A DNA stretch of 64,000 nt from Mesorhizobium sp. M9A.F.Ca.ET.002.03.1.2 (lineage in GTDB: Bacteria; Pseudomonadota; Alphaproteobacteria; Rhizobiales; Rhizobiaceae), in the NCBI RefSeq assembly GCF_003952365.1, contig NZ_CP034443.1, forward strand, positions 675,001-739,000, read 5' to 3'. The notes under the pieces are model-generated. The model did no database searches. It was not told where the DNA came from and saw only the letters and a list, made by a program, of their open reading frames with translations. Position numbers and translations under genes: made by a program. Below are positions 29,243 to 37,830 of this stretch, in pieces (within the stretch, counting starts at the first letter, position 1; every line of letters starts with the position of its first letter).

Positions 29243-31837
29243 CTACAACAACCCGGAATCGCGCGCCGCGGCGGTCGCTTCGCCGCGTGAAACCGCGTCG
29301 AGCTTACCCAGCACCGCCGAAACATGGTGGTCGACCGTCTTCGGCGAAATGGTGAGATGCTCGGCGATCCGCTTGTTGGAGAAACCGCGCTCGATCAATT
29401 GCAGCACCTCCATCTGGCGGAGCGTCAGGCCGGCCTGATTGGCGCGCGTGGTCTGGCGAGGTCCCCTGGCGATGTGACCGACGCCGCTCTGCCGCATGAT
29501 CTCACGCACCTTGAACGCAACCGGTCTTGCCTCGAACTCCTCGAAAATCGAGAGCGCCAGACGCAACGCCGCCTCGTCGCCCCGGACCAGCGCCAGCCCC
29601 TGCTCGAAGAGTGCGTTCATATCGGCCCAAAGTGCCGCCGCCGCTCGCCAGTCGCCGGCAAGCAGCAAGCGGTGGGGAGCGGCCATGCCGGCCGTGTCGC
29701 CAGGCCCGCTATCGGCAGTCAGCAATTGCCGCCAGCAGGCCAGTTCGCCGAACACCGCCCGTGTCGGCGACAGGCTTTCGGCCAGATCGATCAGGGCGAG
29801 CGCCTCATCCTTGTCTCCCTGCCCCAGCCAGGCACGTTCGGCCATCAGCGCCGCATACGGCGACAGCCGCTGCAATTCCTCTCCCCTCTCCAAGAAACGC
29901 GCCATTTCCGCAAACAGCGGCTCGGCCGCGGGATCGCCGCGCCGCATCCGCAACTTCGCCAGCGCCACCAGCGCCGGATAGCGGACCAGCATCGTCGCCT
30001 GATCGTTGGCGATCACATCGAGCGCCTCGCTGGCCGCCTGTTCCCACTCGCCCTGGCGCAACAGCAACTGCGCCAGCACCCCGCGCATATAGTCGCGCCA
30101 AGTGACGAGATCGTTCTCGATGCAGTAGTTGATGCCACGCTCCAAGAACGACCGAGCCTGGGCAAAGTCGAGCTGGTTCATCTCGACGCAGGCCGAATTG
30201 GTGAAGGCGCGCGCCGCGTGCTCCTGGAAATTCTGCTCGAGCGCGACCTCCAGGCTGCGGGCAAGATGCTGCCGCCCCGTCGCCAGATCGAGCCACTGCT
30301 CGGCGCTGCCGACATTGTTGAGCGCGTGGCAGACGATGTCGGGCTGGTCCAGCCGTTCGGCCAGCGCGACTGCCTTGTCGCCAAGCAGAAGCGTATCGTC
30401 GAGACGCTCGGCCAGCATCGCCAGTTGCGCCAGGTTGGAATAGGCCATGGCGAGTTCGGGGCCGGGCGGCACGTTCTCCAGCAATGTCACTGCCTGCTCG
30501 CCGAACATGTCGGCGGCCTTCCGGTCGCCCAGAAGATAGGCAAAGCGTGACAGCCATCTGAGGCAGTCCCCTTCGCTGGTCTTGTTGCCCTCGGCCTGAT
30601 GCAAGCGGCGCGCATGGTCCTGGGCCTCGATGGCGGCGTCGATGCGGCCGATGAGATGGCACTCGAAGGCGTATTTCTCATAGAGTGCGGCGCGCTCTTC
30701 TTCCGGCAGGCTGTCAACCTGCCGCAGCGCAGCCTCGTAATAGCCAGCGGCATCGCGATGCGCGCCGACCCGCGAAGCTTCCCTGGCGGCGACAGGGGCC
30801 AATTCGCGCACCATCTGCAGATTGTGCGCCTCGACCGCGTGATGGACGAGACGGCCGGTGGAAACGTCGCCCTTCTCGAGCAGAGCGGTCAGCGCGCGCT
30901 GGTTGAATTGCCGTCTCTGGCTGTTCGTCAGCGTCATTTCGATGGCTCTGCGCGCGATCTCGTGGCGGAAGGCATAGCCGTCGCCGAGATCGTCGAGCAG
31001 ACCATTGGACACGCATTCGGCCAGTTGGCCGGCGCTGGCGACGCCACATAGGCCCTGCAAGGCCCAGCCATCGGCCCGGCGCGGAAACACCGACACAGCA
31101 TCGAGCATCGAGCGGGCGCCTGCCGACAGCCGCTCGGCCCGCGCCAGCACAGCGTCGCGCACGCTGGCCGGCGGCAAGGTCCCGTTTTCGGCGGACAGCA
31201 ACTCGGTGACGTAGAAGGCGTTGCCGGCCGTGGCGCGGTAGATGGCATCGCCATCGCGGCCCGCCATTTCGGCCAATGACAGCACCGCCGCTTCGCTGAG
31301 CAGCGGAACCTCTATGCGCACGGCGCTGCTCGCCGGGATTTCGCCAAGCGCACGGCGCACGCGCATCTGCCCCTCGCTTCGGTCGGTGCGCGCGGTCAAG
31401 AGCAGCAGGATGTGGGTATTGACGATGCGCCGACCGAGGAAGCGGACGAAGTCGAGCGTCGCATCGTCGGCCCAGTGCAGGTCCTCGATCACCAGCAGGC
31501 TGGGTCCCGCCTTGGCCTCGAAGATTTCGAGCGCATCGGAAAACAGCGGCAGCTTTTGCCCCTGCCGCTGGTCGATTGCCTGCGGCAGGGCCCATTGCGC
31601 GTCGCGGGCAAGGTCGTAGAGCGGGCCCAGCGGATCGGGGACCGACAGGTCCTCGCAGGCGCTGCGCAGGATGCGCGCGCCTTGCCCGACGCGGCCGACA
31701 AAAGCCTCGACCAGCGCGGTCTTGCCGGCGCCCGCCTCTCCGGCCAATGCCACGACGCGGCCACGACCGCCCGCCGCCTCCGCCAAAAGGCCGTCCAGTT
31801 GCTTCAGCTGTGTCTGCCGTTCGAGAAGCGTCGTCAT
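29243..31837 (-). CDS. LuxR-family regulator with AAA ATPase domain (MalT/LAL type)
   Basis: Large ATP-binding transcriptional activator, 864 aa from the ATG at 31837; the longer frame to 31966 would run through direct repeats in the divergent promoter. The N-terminus carries Walker A ALAGEAGAGKTALVEAF and Walker B LLVIEDLHWADDATL in a 1-300 AAA/NACHT-like domain, then a long helical, TPR-like sensor region, and a C-terminal LuxR HTH (LTLRQMEVLQLIERGFSNKR, then IAEHLTISPKTVDHHVSAVL). The inducer is unknown. It is divergent from a DUF4242 gene, its most likely target. Confidence 0.93.
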   Translation of the reverse strand: MTTLLERQTQLKQLDGLLAEAAGGRGRVVALAGEAGAGKTALVEAFVGRVGQGARILRSACEDLSVPDPLGPLYDLARDAQWALPQAIDQRQGQKLPLFSDALEIFEAKAGPSLLVIEDLHWADDATLDFVRFLGRRIVNTHILLLLTARTDRSEGQMRVRRALGEIPASSAVRIEVPLLSEAAVLSLAEMAGRDGDAIYRATAGNAFYVTELLSAENGTLPPASVRDAVLARAERLSAGARSMLDAVSVFPRRADGWALQGLCGVASAGQLAECVSNGLLDDLGDGYAFRHEIARRAIEMTLTNSQRRQFNQRALTALLEKGDVSTGRLVHHAVEAHNLQMVRELAPVAAREASRVGAHRDAAGYYEAALRQVDSLPEEERAALYEKYAFECHLIGRIDAAIEAQDHARRLHQAEGNKTSEGDCLRWLSRFAYLLGDRKAADMFGEQAVTLLENVPPGPELAMAYSNLAQLAMLAERLDDTLLLGDKAVALAERLDQPDIVCHALNNVGSAEQWLDLATGRQHLARSLEVALEQNFQEHAARAFTNSACVEMNQLDFAQARSFLERGINYCIENDLVTWRDYMRGVLAQLLLRQGEWEQAASEALDVIANDQATMLVRYPALVALAKLRMRRGDPAAEPLFAEMARFLERGEELQRLSPYAALMAERAWLGQGDKDEALALIDLAESLSPTRAVFGELACWRQLLTADSGPGDTAGMAAPHRLLLAGDWRAAAALWADMNALFEQGLALVRGDEAALRLALSIFEEFEARPVAFKVREIMRQSGVGHIARGPRQTTRANQAGLTLRQMEVLQLIERGFSNKRIAEHLTISPKTVDHHVSAVLGKLDAVSRGEATAAARDSGLL

Positions 31838-31946
31838 GTGCTCACGAAGATCGAATTCGCCGCCGTAGGTGGTTTCGCGACGCGCCTGCCAAGGTAGGCC
31901 AAAATCAGTTCTCGCTAGTGTGATCCCTGTCACGAACGTCGTCAAC

Positions 31947-31983
31947 ATGGGGAATCGTCCCGTCAATTATGGGGAAATGCCCC
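31947..31983. promoter_or_regulatory. Direct repeat in the LuxR/DUF4242 divergent promoter
   Basis: ATGGGGAATCGTCCC (31947-31961) and ATGGGGAAATGCCCC (31969-31983) are two copies of an imperfect GGGG-N5-CCCC palindrome spaced 22 bases apart, two helical turns, so both would face the same side of the DNA. They lie 110 bases from the LuxR start and 80 from the DUF4242 start. Probably binding sites of the LuxR-type protein. Confidence 0.5.
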
Positions 31984-32063
31984 GATGCGCGCTTCCCGGC
32001 GGCGTGGTCATCATCCATCCGCACCCAATTCGGGTGTGACGAAATTGAAAAAGGATGGTCTCT

Positions 32064-32336
32064 ATGCCTCGTTATCTGATCGAACGCACATTTCCCGACG
32101 GGCTTCACGTACCGATGAACGACGCCGGCGCCGATGCGCTCGGCGGCGTCATTATGCGCAATGCCGAAAAGGGTGTGACCTGGGTCCAGTCCTTCGTCTC
32201 GCCAGACAAGATGCGCAGCTTCTGCATCTATGATGCGCCCTCGCCGGAAGCGATCCGCAGCACGGCTCAGAAGAATTCGCTGCCGGTCGACAAGATTACG
32301 GAGGTGCGGGTCCTTGACCCCTACTTTTATCGTTGA
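32064..32336 (+). CDS. DUF4242 protein (SCO4226-like, nickel-binding family)
   Basis: A 90-aa ferredoxin-like-fold protein of the DUF4242 family, whose Streptomyces member SCO4226 binds nickel. The core reads MPRYLIERTFPDGLHVP, then GVTWVQSFVSPDKMRSFCIYDAPSPEAIR and ending EVRVLDPYFYR; the first and second of these are family hallmarks. Two in-frame ATGs exist. The AAGGA at 32051-32055 abuts the first (32055) but is ideally spaced for the second (32064), which is chosen. Divergent from a MalT-like LuxR regulator that likely controls it. Confidence 0.88.
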   Translation: MPRYLIERTFPDGLHVPMNDAGADALGGVIMRNAEKGVTWVQSFVSPDKMRSFCIYDAPSPEAIRSTAQKNSLPVDKITEVRVLDPYFYR

Positions 32337-32349
32337 GGCCCACGGGCCG

Positions 32350-32613
32350 ATGCGGATCACCCCACCTTTCGCAACGATGGCGACAGGCCCGGCGACCTGT
32401 TCGATCGCGACGCGACGCCCCTTATGGCAGCCGCCGACGGCGCGCCCGTTCGGTTCGTTCCTGGCAGGCGGCTCCTGTCGGCGCTGCTTTCGCCTTTGCG
32501 AAAGCCGCCGGCGGCGTCTGCCTCCGCAGGACGACTATCTGAGGCGCGACATCGGGCTGCCCGAGCGCGAGCCGAGGCCGGATTACTGGCAATACTATGG
32601 GTGGGATCGCTAG
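32350..32613 (+). CDS. Small arginine-rich ORF with a DUF1127-like C-terminus
   Basis: A possible 87-aa protein. Only the C-terminal part, PPQDDYLRRDIGLPEREPRP followed by DYWQYYGWDR, looks like real coding sequence and resembles the DxxLRDIGL core of DUF1127 proteins. The upstream part is arginine- and cysteine-rich and may be out of frame with the original gene. No good ribosome site precedes the ATG at 32350. It could be a decayed gene; it sits next to another remnant. Confidence 0.4.
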   Translation: MRITPPFATMATGPATCSIATRRPLWQPPTARPFGSFLAGGSCRRCFRLCESRRRRLPPQDDYLRRDIGLPEREPRPDYWQYYGWDR

Positions 32614-32716
32614 ATCAGGCCGCCGGACCTTCCACAACACCGACGCCACGGGCGCTGCGATGGGCAGGTCCCGTTGCAGGCCTGTCCACGCGTCGCCGAC
32701 AACCATGGAGAAAGAC

Positions 32717-32938
32717 ATGACCGTCGCGCTCTGCACGAGGGCGGCTTGCCGCCCTCACTGCTGCGGCCACCGCTGCCCAGGCGCAAAGTAGCAACCCCCT
32801 GGCCGATATGGTGCGGGCGGCCAACAGCCGCTTGAGAACGCATCAATGGCGACCGCCGAAGGCTGCGCGCCGATCCCTTGCGCCAGCGGCATCACCGGCG
32901 GCGCGGGGGGAAAGGATGGCCCACCCAACCGTTTCTTA
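32717..32938 (+). pseudogene. Decayed 5' fragment of a secreted conserved hypothetical gene
   Basis: From the ATG at 32717 (MTVALCTR) the coding sense shifts by one base near 32740 into a signal-peptide-like stretch LAALTAAATAAQAQ followed by SSNPLADMVRAANSRL, and shifts back near 32830 into ENASMATAEGCAPIPCASG. Read together these match the start of a common secreted rhizobial protein family that has ...AEGYAPIPCASG after its signal peptide, as far as I recall it. At least two frameshifts and loss of the C-terminal half make it non-functional. The family recollection was not checked. Confidence 0.55.
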
Positions 32939-32993
32939 ATCTGTCTTCGCTACACGCAAACCCAGAAAAGAGGCGGAAAACGGAGAGTATCGG

Positions 32994-34394
32994 GTGCGCT
33001 TTTCCGCGGCGACGACAGCCGGGCGGTTCTTGCCGCAGCGCCTCGCGCTGCGCGTAAAGCCGCTGCTTGGTCGTATCGACGCCGTGCTGTTCACCGCCGA
33101 CGAGCGCGGCGAAGCCGGCCGCATGTCGCTCATCGCCTTCTCCATCCGCATCGTCAGCGCCGTTATCGCCTTCGTCAGCCAGGTGCTGATGGCGCGCTGG
33201 ATGGGCTCGTTCGAATACGGCATCTTCGTCCTCGTCTGGGTGACCATGGTCATCGTCGGCAACCTCGCCTGCCTCGGCTTCCACACCTCGGTCATCCGCT
33301 TCATTCCCGAATATCGCGAGCGCAACATGCTGGCCGAACTGCGCGGCATCGTGCTGGCCAGCCGCCTGTTCGTGCTGATCGCCTCGACCGCGATCGCCGG
33401 GCTGGGCGCGCTCGGCGTCTGGCTGCTCTCGCCCTTTATCGAAAACTACTATGTCGTGCCGTTCATCCTCGGCGTCATCTGCATGCCGATGATCGCCATG
33501 TCCGACCTGCTGCAGGGGATGTCGCGGGCGAACTCCTGGGCGCTGTTCGCGCTGGCGCCGACCTATCTGGTGCGGCCGGTGCTGATCCTGGCGTTCATGG
33601 CGCTGATGCTTCTGGTCGGCTATGCGCCCGACGCCAGGACCGCGATCTTCGCCTCGATCGCCGCCACCTATGCCACCACGATCAGCCAGCTCATCGGCGT
33701 CACGGCGCGCATAGACAGGCATATCCCGGCCGGGCCGATGAAGGTGCATTTCGCGCAGTGGTTCGTGGTGTCGCTGCCGATCTTCCTGGTCGAAGGCTTC
33801 TTCTTCCTGCTCACCAATGCCGACGTGCTGATGGTCGGCGCCTATATGAAGCCCAACGACGTCGCCGTCTATTTCGCCACGGTCAAGACGCTGGCGCTGG
33901 TGCATTTCGTCTATTTCGCGGTCAAGGCGGGCGTTGCCCAGCGCTACGCGCAATTCACCCATGGCGAGCCTGAAAAGCTCGCCGCCTTCGCCCGCGAGAC
34001 GGTGTCGTGGACCTTCTGGCCGTCGCTGGCGATGGCGCTGCTGCTGCTGCTGCTGGGCCAGCCGATGCTGGCCCTGTTCGGCGCCGAATTCGTCGCCGGC
34101 TATCCGCTGTTGTTCCTGCTGGTCTTCGGCGTCGTGGCGCGGGCCGCCGTCGGCCCCTGCGAAAGCCTGCTCACCATGAGCGGCAACCAGAACATCTGCG
34201 CCGCCGTCTACGCCATGACGCTGGCCTTCAACATCAGCCTCAACGTGATGCTGATCCCGCTTTTCGGCCTGTGGGGCGCGGCGATGGCGACCGCCTTCGC
34301 CATGATCTTCGAGGCTAGCGCGCTGTCCTTCACGGTCTGGCGCAAACTCGGCATTGTCATGGCCATTTTCGTAGCCGCCAAAGGAGCCGCGTGA
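32994..34394 (+). CDS. Polysaccharide flippase-like membrane protein (MOP/Wzx type)
   Basis: A 466-aa, 12-14-helix inner-membrane protein of the MOP superfamily, probably moving a lipid-linked sugar or lipopolysaccharide precursor. Typical opening MSLIAFSIRIVSAVIAFVSQ and LMARWMGSFEYGIFVLVW, then a flippase-type central helix GLNADVLMVGAYMKPNDVAVY read here as NADVLMVGAYMKPNDVAVY. The start is a GTG at 32994 after CGGAGAG; an internal ATG at 33124 is an alternative giving a shorter cytosolic tail. It overlaps the next gene (TGATG). No glycosyltransferase is near, so substrate and pathway are open. Confidence 0.85.
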   Translation: MRFSAATTAGRFLPQRLALRVKPLLGRIDAVLFTADERGEAGRMSLIAFSIRIVSAVIAFVSQVLMARWMGSFEYGIFVLVWVTMVIVGNLACLGFHTSVIRFIPEYRERNMLAELRGIVLASRLFVLIASTAIAGLGALGVWLLSPFIENYYVVPFILGVICMPMIAMSDLLQGMSRANSWALFALAPTYLVRPVLILAFMALMLLVGYAPDARTAIFASIAATYATTISQLIGVTARIDRHIPAGPMKVHFAQWFVVSLPIFLVEGFFFLLTNADVLMVGAYMKPNDVAVYFATVKTLALVHFVYFAVKAGVAQRYAQFTHGEPEKLAAFARETVSWTFWPSLAMALLLLLLGQPMLALFGAEFVAGYPLLFLLVFGVVARAAVGPCESLLTMSGNQNICAAVYAMTLAFNISLNVMLIPLFGLWGAAMATAFAMIFEASALSFTVWRKLGIVMAIFVAAKGAA

Positions 34395-35674
34395 TGGCTG
34401 CGGTCCCGTTGCTCGAGGAAACCAGCGGCGGCCCGGCCGGCGCCATGGTATCCGGCCTCGCCGGGCTCGCCCGCGACGCCGATCCCGCCCATATCGAACT
34501 CCTGGCCAACGACCGGCCCGAGCGCAAGCTGGCGATCTACCCGGCCTCGGCCGGCTTCGACCTGGTCGAGGAACTCGACTACCTCTGCACCCGCACGATC
34601 GAGCCCAACGTCTTCTTCAACCCGCGCTTCCTGGCGCCCGCAATGCCGAGGCTGGAAGACCGCGAGGTGCGGCTGGCGGTCATCCGCGACGGCGACGAAT
34701 ACCGCAACCGGCTGCGCCTGCTGGTGCCGTTCTCGGTGGAGCGGCCGGCGATGCCGCTCGGCGTACGGGTCATGCGCACATGGTCGAGCCCGTTCGGCCC
34801 GATCGGCACGCCGCTGGTCGACCGTGACGATCCCGTCGGCGTCGTCGAGGATTTCTTCTCGATGCTGTCGCGGCCGCATCTCAAATTGCCGAAAGTCTTT
34901 GTCCTACCGGACATCCGGCTCGACGGCCCGGTGGCCAGCCTGCTGGCCACCGTCGCCGAGACGCGAGGCCTGACGCTGGTCACCACCGGCAAGGCCGAAC
35001 GCCCGGTGCTCGAAAGCGAGCTCGACGGCGAGGACTATCTGAAGGCCTCGCTGCGCTCGCATCACTATCGCGAATTCCGCCGCCTGAAGCGCCGCCTCGC
35101 CGATCTCGGCCAACTGGAGCATCTGGTGGCGCGCGGACCGGACGAGATCCGCCACGCCATCGAACGTTTCCTGACGCTCGAGGTCGCCGGCTGGAAGGGC
35201 CGCGAGCGCACCGCCATGGCCATCGACCGCTACCGCGCCGCCTTTGCCCGCGAAGCCGTGCATCGATTGGCCGAGCAGGATCTGTGCCGCATCCATTCGC
35301 TGACGCTCGACGGCCGCACCATCGCCTGCCTGATCGTCTTCGTCGAGGCCGGCGTCGCCTACACCTGGAAGACGGCATATGACGAGACGCTTAGCCCCTA
35401 TTCGCCGGGCACGCTGCTGATGATCGAGGTGACCAGGCAGCATCTCGACGATCCCAACATCATGACGACCGATTCCTGCGCCGTGCCCGACCATCCGTTG
35501 ATGAGCCGGCTATGGATGGAGCGCAGGCCGACCGGGACGCTGGTCATCGGGCTGACGCCGGACGCCGACCGCCTCGCCCGCCAGGCGGCGTCGCAGCTTC
35601 ACCTCTACCGCGAAACCCGCAACATGGCGCGCATCCTGCGCAACCGGATGAACAGCCTACTGGGGCGGCGCTAG
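34394..35674 (+). CDS. GNAT/BioF2-like acyltransferase (CelD/FemAB-type)
   Basis: A 426-aa protein of the acetyltransferase group found in polysaccharide loci (BcsL/CelD, FemAB-like). N-terminal half: EPNVFFNPRFLAPAM and RLRLLVPFSVERPAMPLGVRVM hallmark segments; C-terminal half: HHYREFRRLKRRLADLG, CRIHSLTLDGRTIACLIVF and YTWKTAYDETLSPYSPGTLL. The ATG at 34394 forms TGATG with the flippase stop, so the pair is translationally coupled; a GTG at 34391 is an alternative. It may acylate the sugar or lipid handled by the flippase. Confidence 0.85.
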   Translation: MAAVPLLEETSGGPAGAMVSGLAGLARDADPAHIELLANDRPERKLAIYPASAGFDLVEELDYLCTRTIEPNVFFNPRFLAPAMPRLEDREVRLAVIRDGDEYRNRLRLLVPFSVERPAMPLGVRVMRTWSSPFGPIGTPLVDRDDPVGVVEDFFSMLSRPHLKLPKVFVLPDIRLDGPVASLLATVAETRGLTLVTTGKAERPVLESELDGEDYLKASLRSHHYREFRRLKRRLADLGQLEHLVARGPDEIRHAIERFLTLEVAGWKGRERTAMAIDRYRAAFAREAVHRLAEQDLCRIHSLTLDGRTIACLIVFVEAGVAYTWKTAYDETLSPYSPGTLLMIEVTRQHLDDPNIMTTDSCAVPDHPLMSRLWMERRPTGTLVIGLTPDADRLARQAASQLHLYRETRNMARILRNRMNSLLGRR

Positions 35675-35768
35675 GGCGCATGCCGGTCGACGCGCGGATG
35701 GCGATGGGCGACGCGCTTGCACTTCAGAATGTGGCGGGCTGCGGCGCCCACCACATAGCTCAATAAAA

Positions 35769-36095
35769 TCAGTTGCTAGTGGAACCAGTAGAATCAGTGG
35801 AACCGCCGCCGTGCTTCTTGACGCTGCTGCAGAATTCCGGATGTGTGTTCGCAGCATTGGCGTTCGCGGCCTCCTCGTCGCACATCTTGGTCATGGCCAT
35901 GCGATCATCGTCCGTAAGGGCCTTCCACGCCGTCACGAACTCGTCATCCGACCGCAACGTCTTCATGCTGGAGTCGGTAAAGAAAGGCTGCATCTTTGCG
36001 TCCAACGCGGACGTTCCCGTGTCTCCGGCTGCCAGCGAAACACCGCTCACCATGGACAGGGCCATAGCGCTCAAAACAATCATCTTGTACTTCAT
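35769..36095 (-). CDS. Small secreted protein under a general-stress-type promoter
   Basis: A 108-aa protein with a clear signal peptide (MKYKMIVLSAMALSMVSGVS, cleavage near SLAAGD). The mature part is acidic and helical (DDEFVTAWKALTDDDRMAMTK), has two cysteines (MCDEEA, EFCSSV) and ends in a low-complexity GGGSTDSTGSTSN tail. No known domain recognised. A very strong ribosome site AAGGAGGATC precedes the start by 6 bases, and an EcfG-type promoter lies about 50-75 bases upstream, so it is likely abundant under general stress. More AT-rich than the core genes. Confidence 0.8.
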   Translation of the reverse strand: MKYKMIVLSAMALSMVSGVSLAAGDTGTSALDAKMQPFFTDSSMKTLRSDDEFVTAWKALTDDDRMAMTKMCDEEAANANAANTHPEFCSSVKKHGGGSTDSTGSTSN

Positions 36096-36147
36096 GGCTA
36101 AGATCCTCCTTATACATAAGGTTCGTCAAAGCAACGACCTGTTGGAA

Positions 36148-36172
36148 AACGGTATATTCAAGAAAAAGTTCC
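36148..36172 (-). promoter_or_regulatory. EcfG/RpoE2-type general stress promoter
   Basis: On the minus strand GGAAC (36172-36168) and CGTT (36151-36148) are separated by exactly 16 bases, matching the alphaproteobacterial general-stress consensus GGAAC-N16/17-CGTT. The predicted start of transcription lies about 45 bases before the start codon of the small secreted protein. Confidence 0.7.
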
Positions 36173-36360
36173 TGTGATCGCCGTGCGAGGTTCGGTCCAA
36201 AAGCGGTCGCCATACGCTCCTTTGCGGAAATGGTGTCCTTTGGCCGGCGCTGACCACAACTGCTGGCTGCGCGCGCGTTAAAGCGGCCGCTGTCGCGGAG
36301 CACGCGGTTTCCTCTGTTGGAGACCTTCGGGCGAGCCCCGGCGTCGTGTGCCGATACGCC

Positions 36361-37131
36361 TTAACTCTCGATATATCCGGGCTCGAATCCAGCAAGCTTC
36401 GCCAAGCCCGCTTGATCGAGCACGCGAACATGGCCCTGGCGGAATTCGAGTAACCTCCGCTCGCGCAGGTTCCGCAGCACGCGATTGACATGAAGCGGAG
36501 TGAGGCCGAGGGCGTCCGCGAGATCGTACTGGGTGAGAGGGCATTCATAGCTGTCGCGGGTGACAGCGCCGACTCGCTCCAGACGCGCCCTCAGTTCGAG
36601 GAACAGATGCGACGCCCGCGCCAAGGCGCTGCGTCGTCCTATATTGGTGAGATGTTGAGCGACAAGCGCTCCCCGATGCACAACGGTCTCGATAATAAGG
36701 GAGAAGAGATGGGGCGACTTCATGGCGGCAAGGGTGAATGTCTTGGTCGAGGCCACCAGCACCGAAAGTTCGGTCTGAGCCACAAACGTCTCAAGAGCGC
36801 TGCCCGCGTAGGCCTGAGGCAGGACGACATCGCCACTCAGGGCAAAATCCAATATTTGGCGCTGCCCGCCCGCGAGTTCATGGGAAATGCAACCCCAGCC
36901 CGATTCGACTATGAATAGGCGATCGTTGTCCTCGCCCTGACTGACGATGACCGTCTCCGCCGGATAGGACTTCGGCGTGAACCCCAGCGTCTTGATAAGC
37001 GCCGTGTCGTCGTCGTTAAGTCCGACATACGATGGACGATTTTCATTTCCGCGCAAAAGATGTGACGTGTAGGTCATCTGCAAGCACGCCCGTCCCTTCG
37101 AGCTTCCACCCTCGGACGGAATGTACATCAA
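36361..37131 (-). CDS. Crp/Fnr-family transcriptional regulator
   Basis: A 256-aa regulator with an N-terminal cyclic-nucleotide-binding-type beta barrel (KSYPAETVIVSQGEDNDRLF, then IVESGWGCISHEL) and a C-terminal winged HTH (YECPLTQYDLADALGLTPLH followed by VNRVLRNLRERRLLEF). The cysteine cluster of oxygen-sensing Fnr is absent and the barrel lacks the Crp cAMP-contact RxS pattern, so the ligand is unknown. Starts at 37131 or 37077 (MTYTSHLLRG) are both possible. It is followed by a 265-base gap and the stress-type secreted protein on the same strand. Confidence 0.9.
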   Translation of the reverse strand: MMYIPSEGGSSKGRACLQMTYTSHLLRGNENRPSYVGLNDDDTALIKTLGFTPKSYPAETVIVSQGEDNDRLFIVESGWGCISHELAGGQRQILDFALSGDVVLPQAYAGSALETFVAQTELSVLVASTKTFTLAAMKSPHLFSLIIETVVHRGALVAQHLTNIGRRSALARASHLFLELRARLERVGAVTRDSYECPLTQYDLADALGLTPLHVNRVLRNLRERRLLEFRQGHVRVLDQAGLAKLAGFEPGYIES

Positions 37132-37257
37132 AATTGATGCGATGAGTATCCTTCGATGACCACTATCGGATGATGTCGCGATGGCACTTTTGGTTGACCA
37201 TACAGGCTCCGCCGGCTTGCCGAAGCCACGATTTGAAATCGCTATGGAAGGCGCCGG

Positions 37258-37539
37258 TCAGGTTTTGTTTCTCCTGAAGTTTTCCCGCATGGAATCGACT
37301 ATTTCGCTGGCAATGAGACAGCTTCGGTTGTCTGTCTGATCAGCTGCATTCCGTAACGTCATGGATGCGTCCTTGAGCAATCCTCTGATCTCTGCTGATG
37401 ACAGCAGTTCGGACGCTTCGAGTTCCAGCAGCACGGATTCACTCACGTGCAGCGCGGCAAGCGCAACCGCTCTCGGCCTTGTCGCAAGCAGCTTCAGAAG
37501 GTCACTGCTGGGCCTGGTGCGCGATTTTTTTTTTGCCAT
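37258..37539 (-). CDS. Small lysine-rich orphan protein
   Basis: A 93-aa protein from the ATG at 37539, MAKKKSRTRPSSDLLKLLAT, predicted all-helical with an acidic middle (HVSESVLLELEASELLSSAEI) and a basic C-terminus (MRENFRRNKT). No domain recognised and no signal peptide. Codons 2-5 contain a run of ten A residues immediately after the start codon, unusual in this high-GC genome. The region is AT-richer than the surrounding chromosome. Confidence 0.55.
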   Translation of the reverse strand: MAKKKSRTRPSSDLLKLLATRPRAVALAALHVSESVLLELEASELLSSAEIRGLLKDASMTLRNAADQTDNRSCLIASEIVDSMRENFRRNKT

Positions 37540-37830
37540 AATTGCGTCTCGACCGGACAAAAGGTTCACAGGCTCAAATTACAACGCCTCGACGAGTTGA
37601 CCGCTGTTCCAAGATTGGAAGAGGTCGATCGTATTTTACGAGGCATACTATCCCGGTTTGCAGCCTCGACACAGAGGCAAGGGATACCGAATTCGCCGTA
37701 GCACCCCCTGCCACCTTGACATCACCGTGGTCACAGGCGGCGCGAACGGCGGTGTCGGATTAGGGAACTCCGATCGACTGCAGCTCTCCCGTCAGGCCGC
37801 TCGGTCGCCGGTAGCGCTATTGTGAGAAAA

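Noticed and set aside
37570..37625. Second EcfG-type promoter upstream of the lysine-rich small gene
   Set aside because: A GGAAC and a CGTT are present on the minus strand, but the spacer is 19 bases, outside the 16-17 range.
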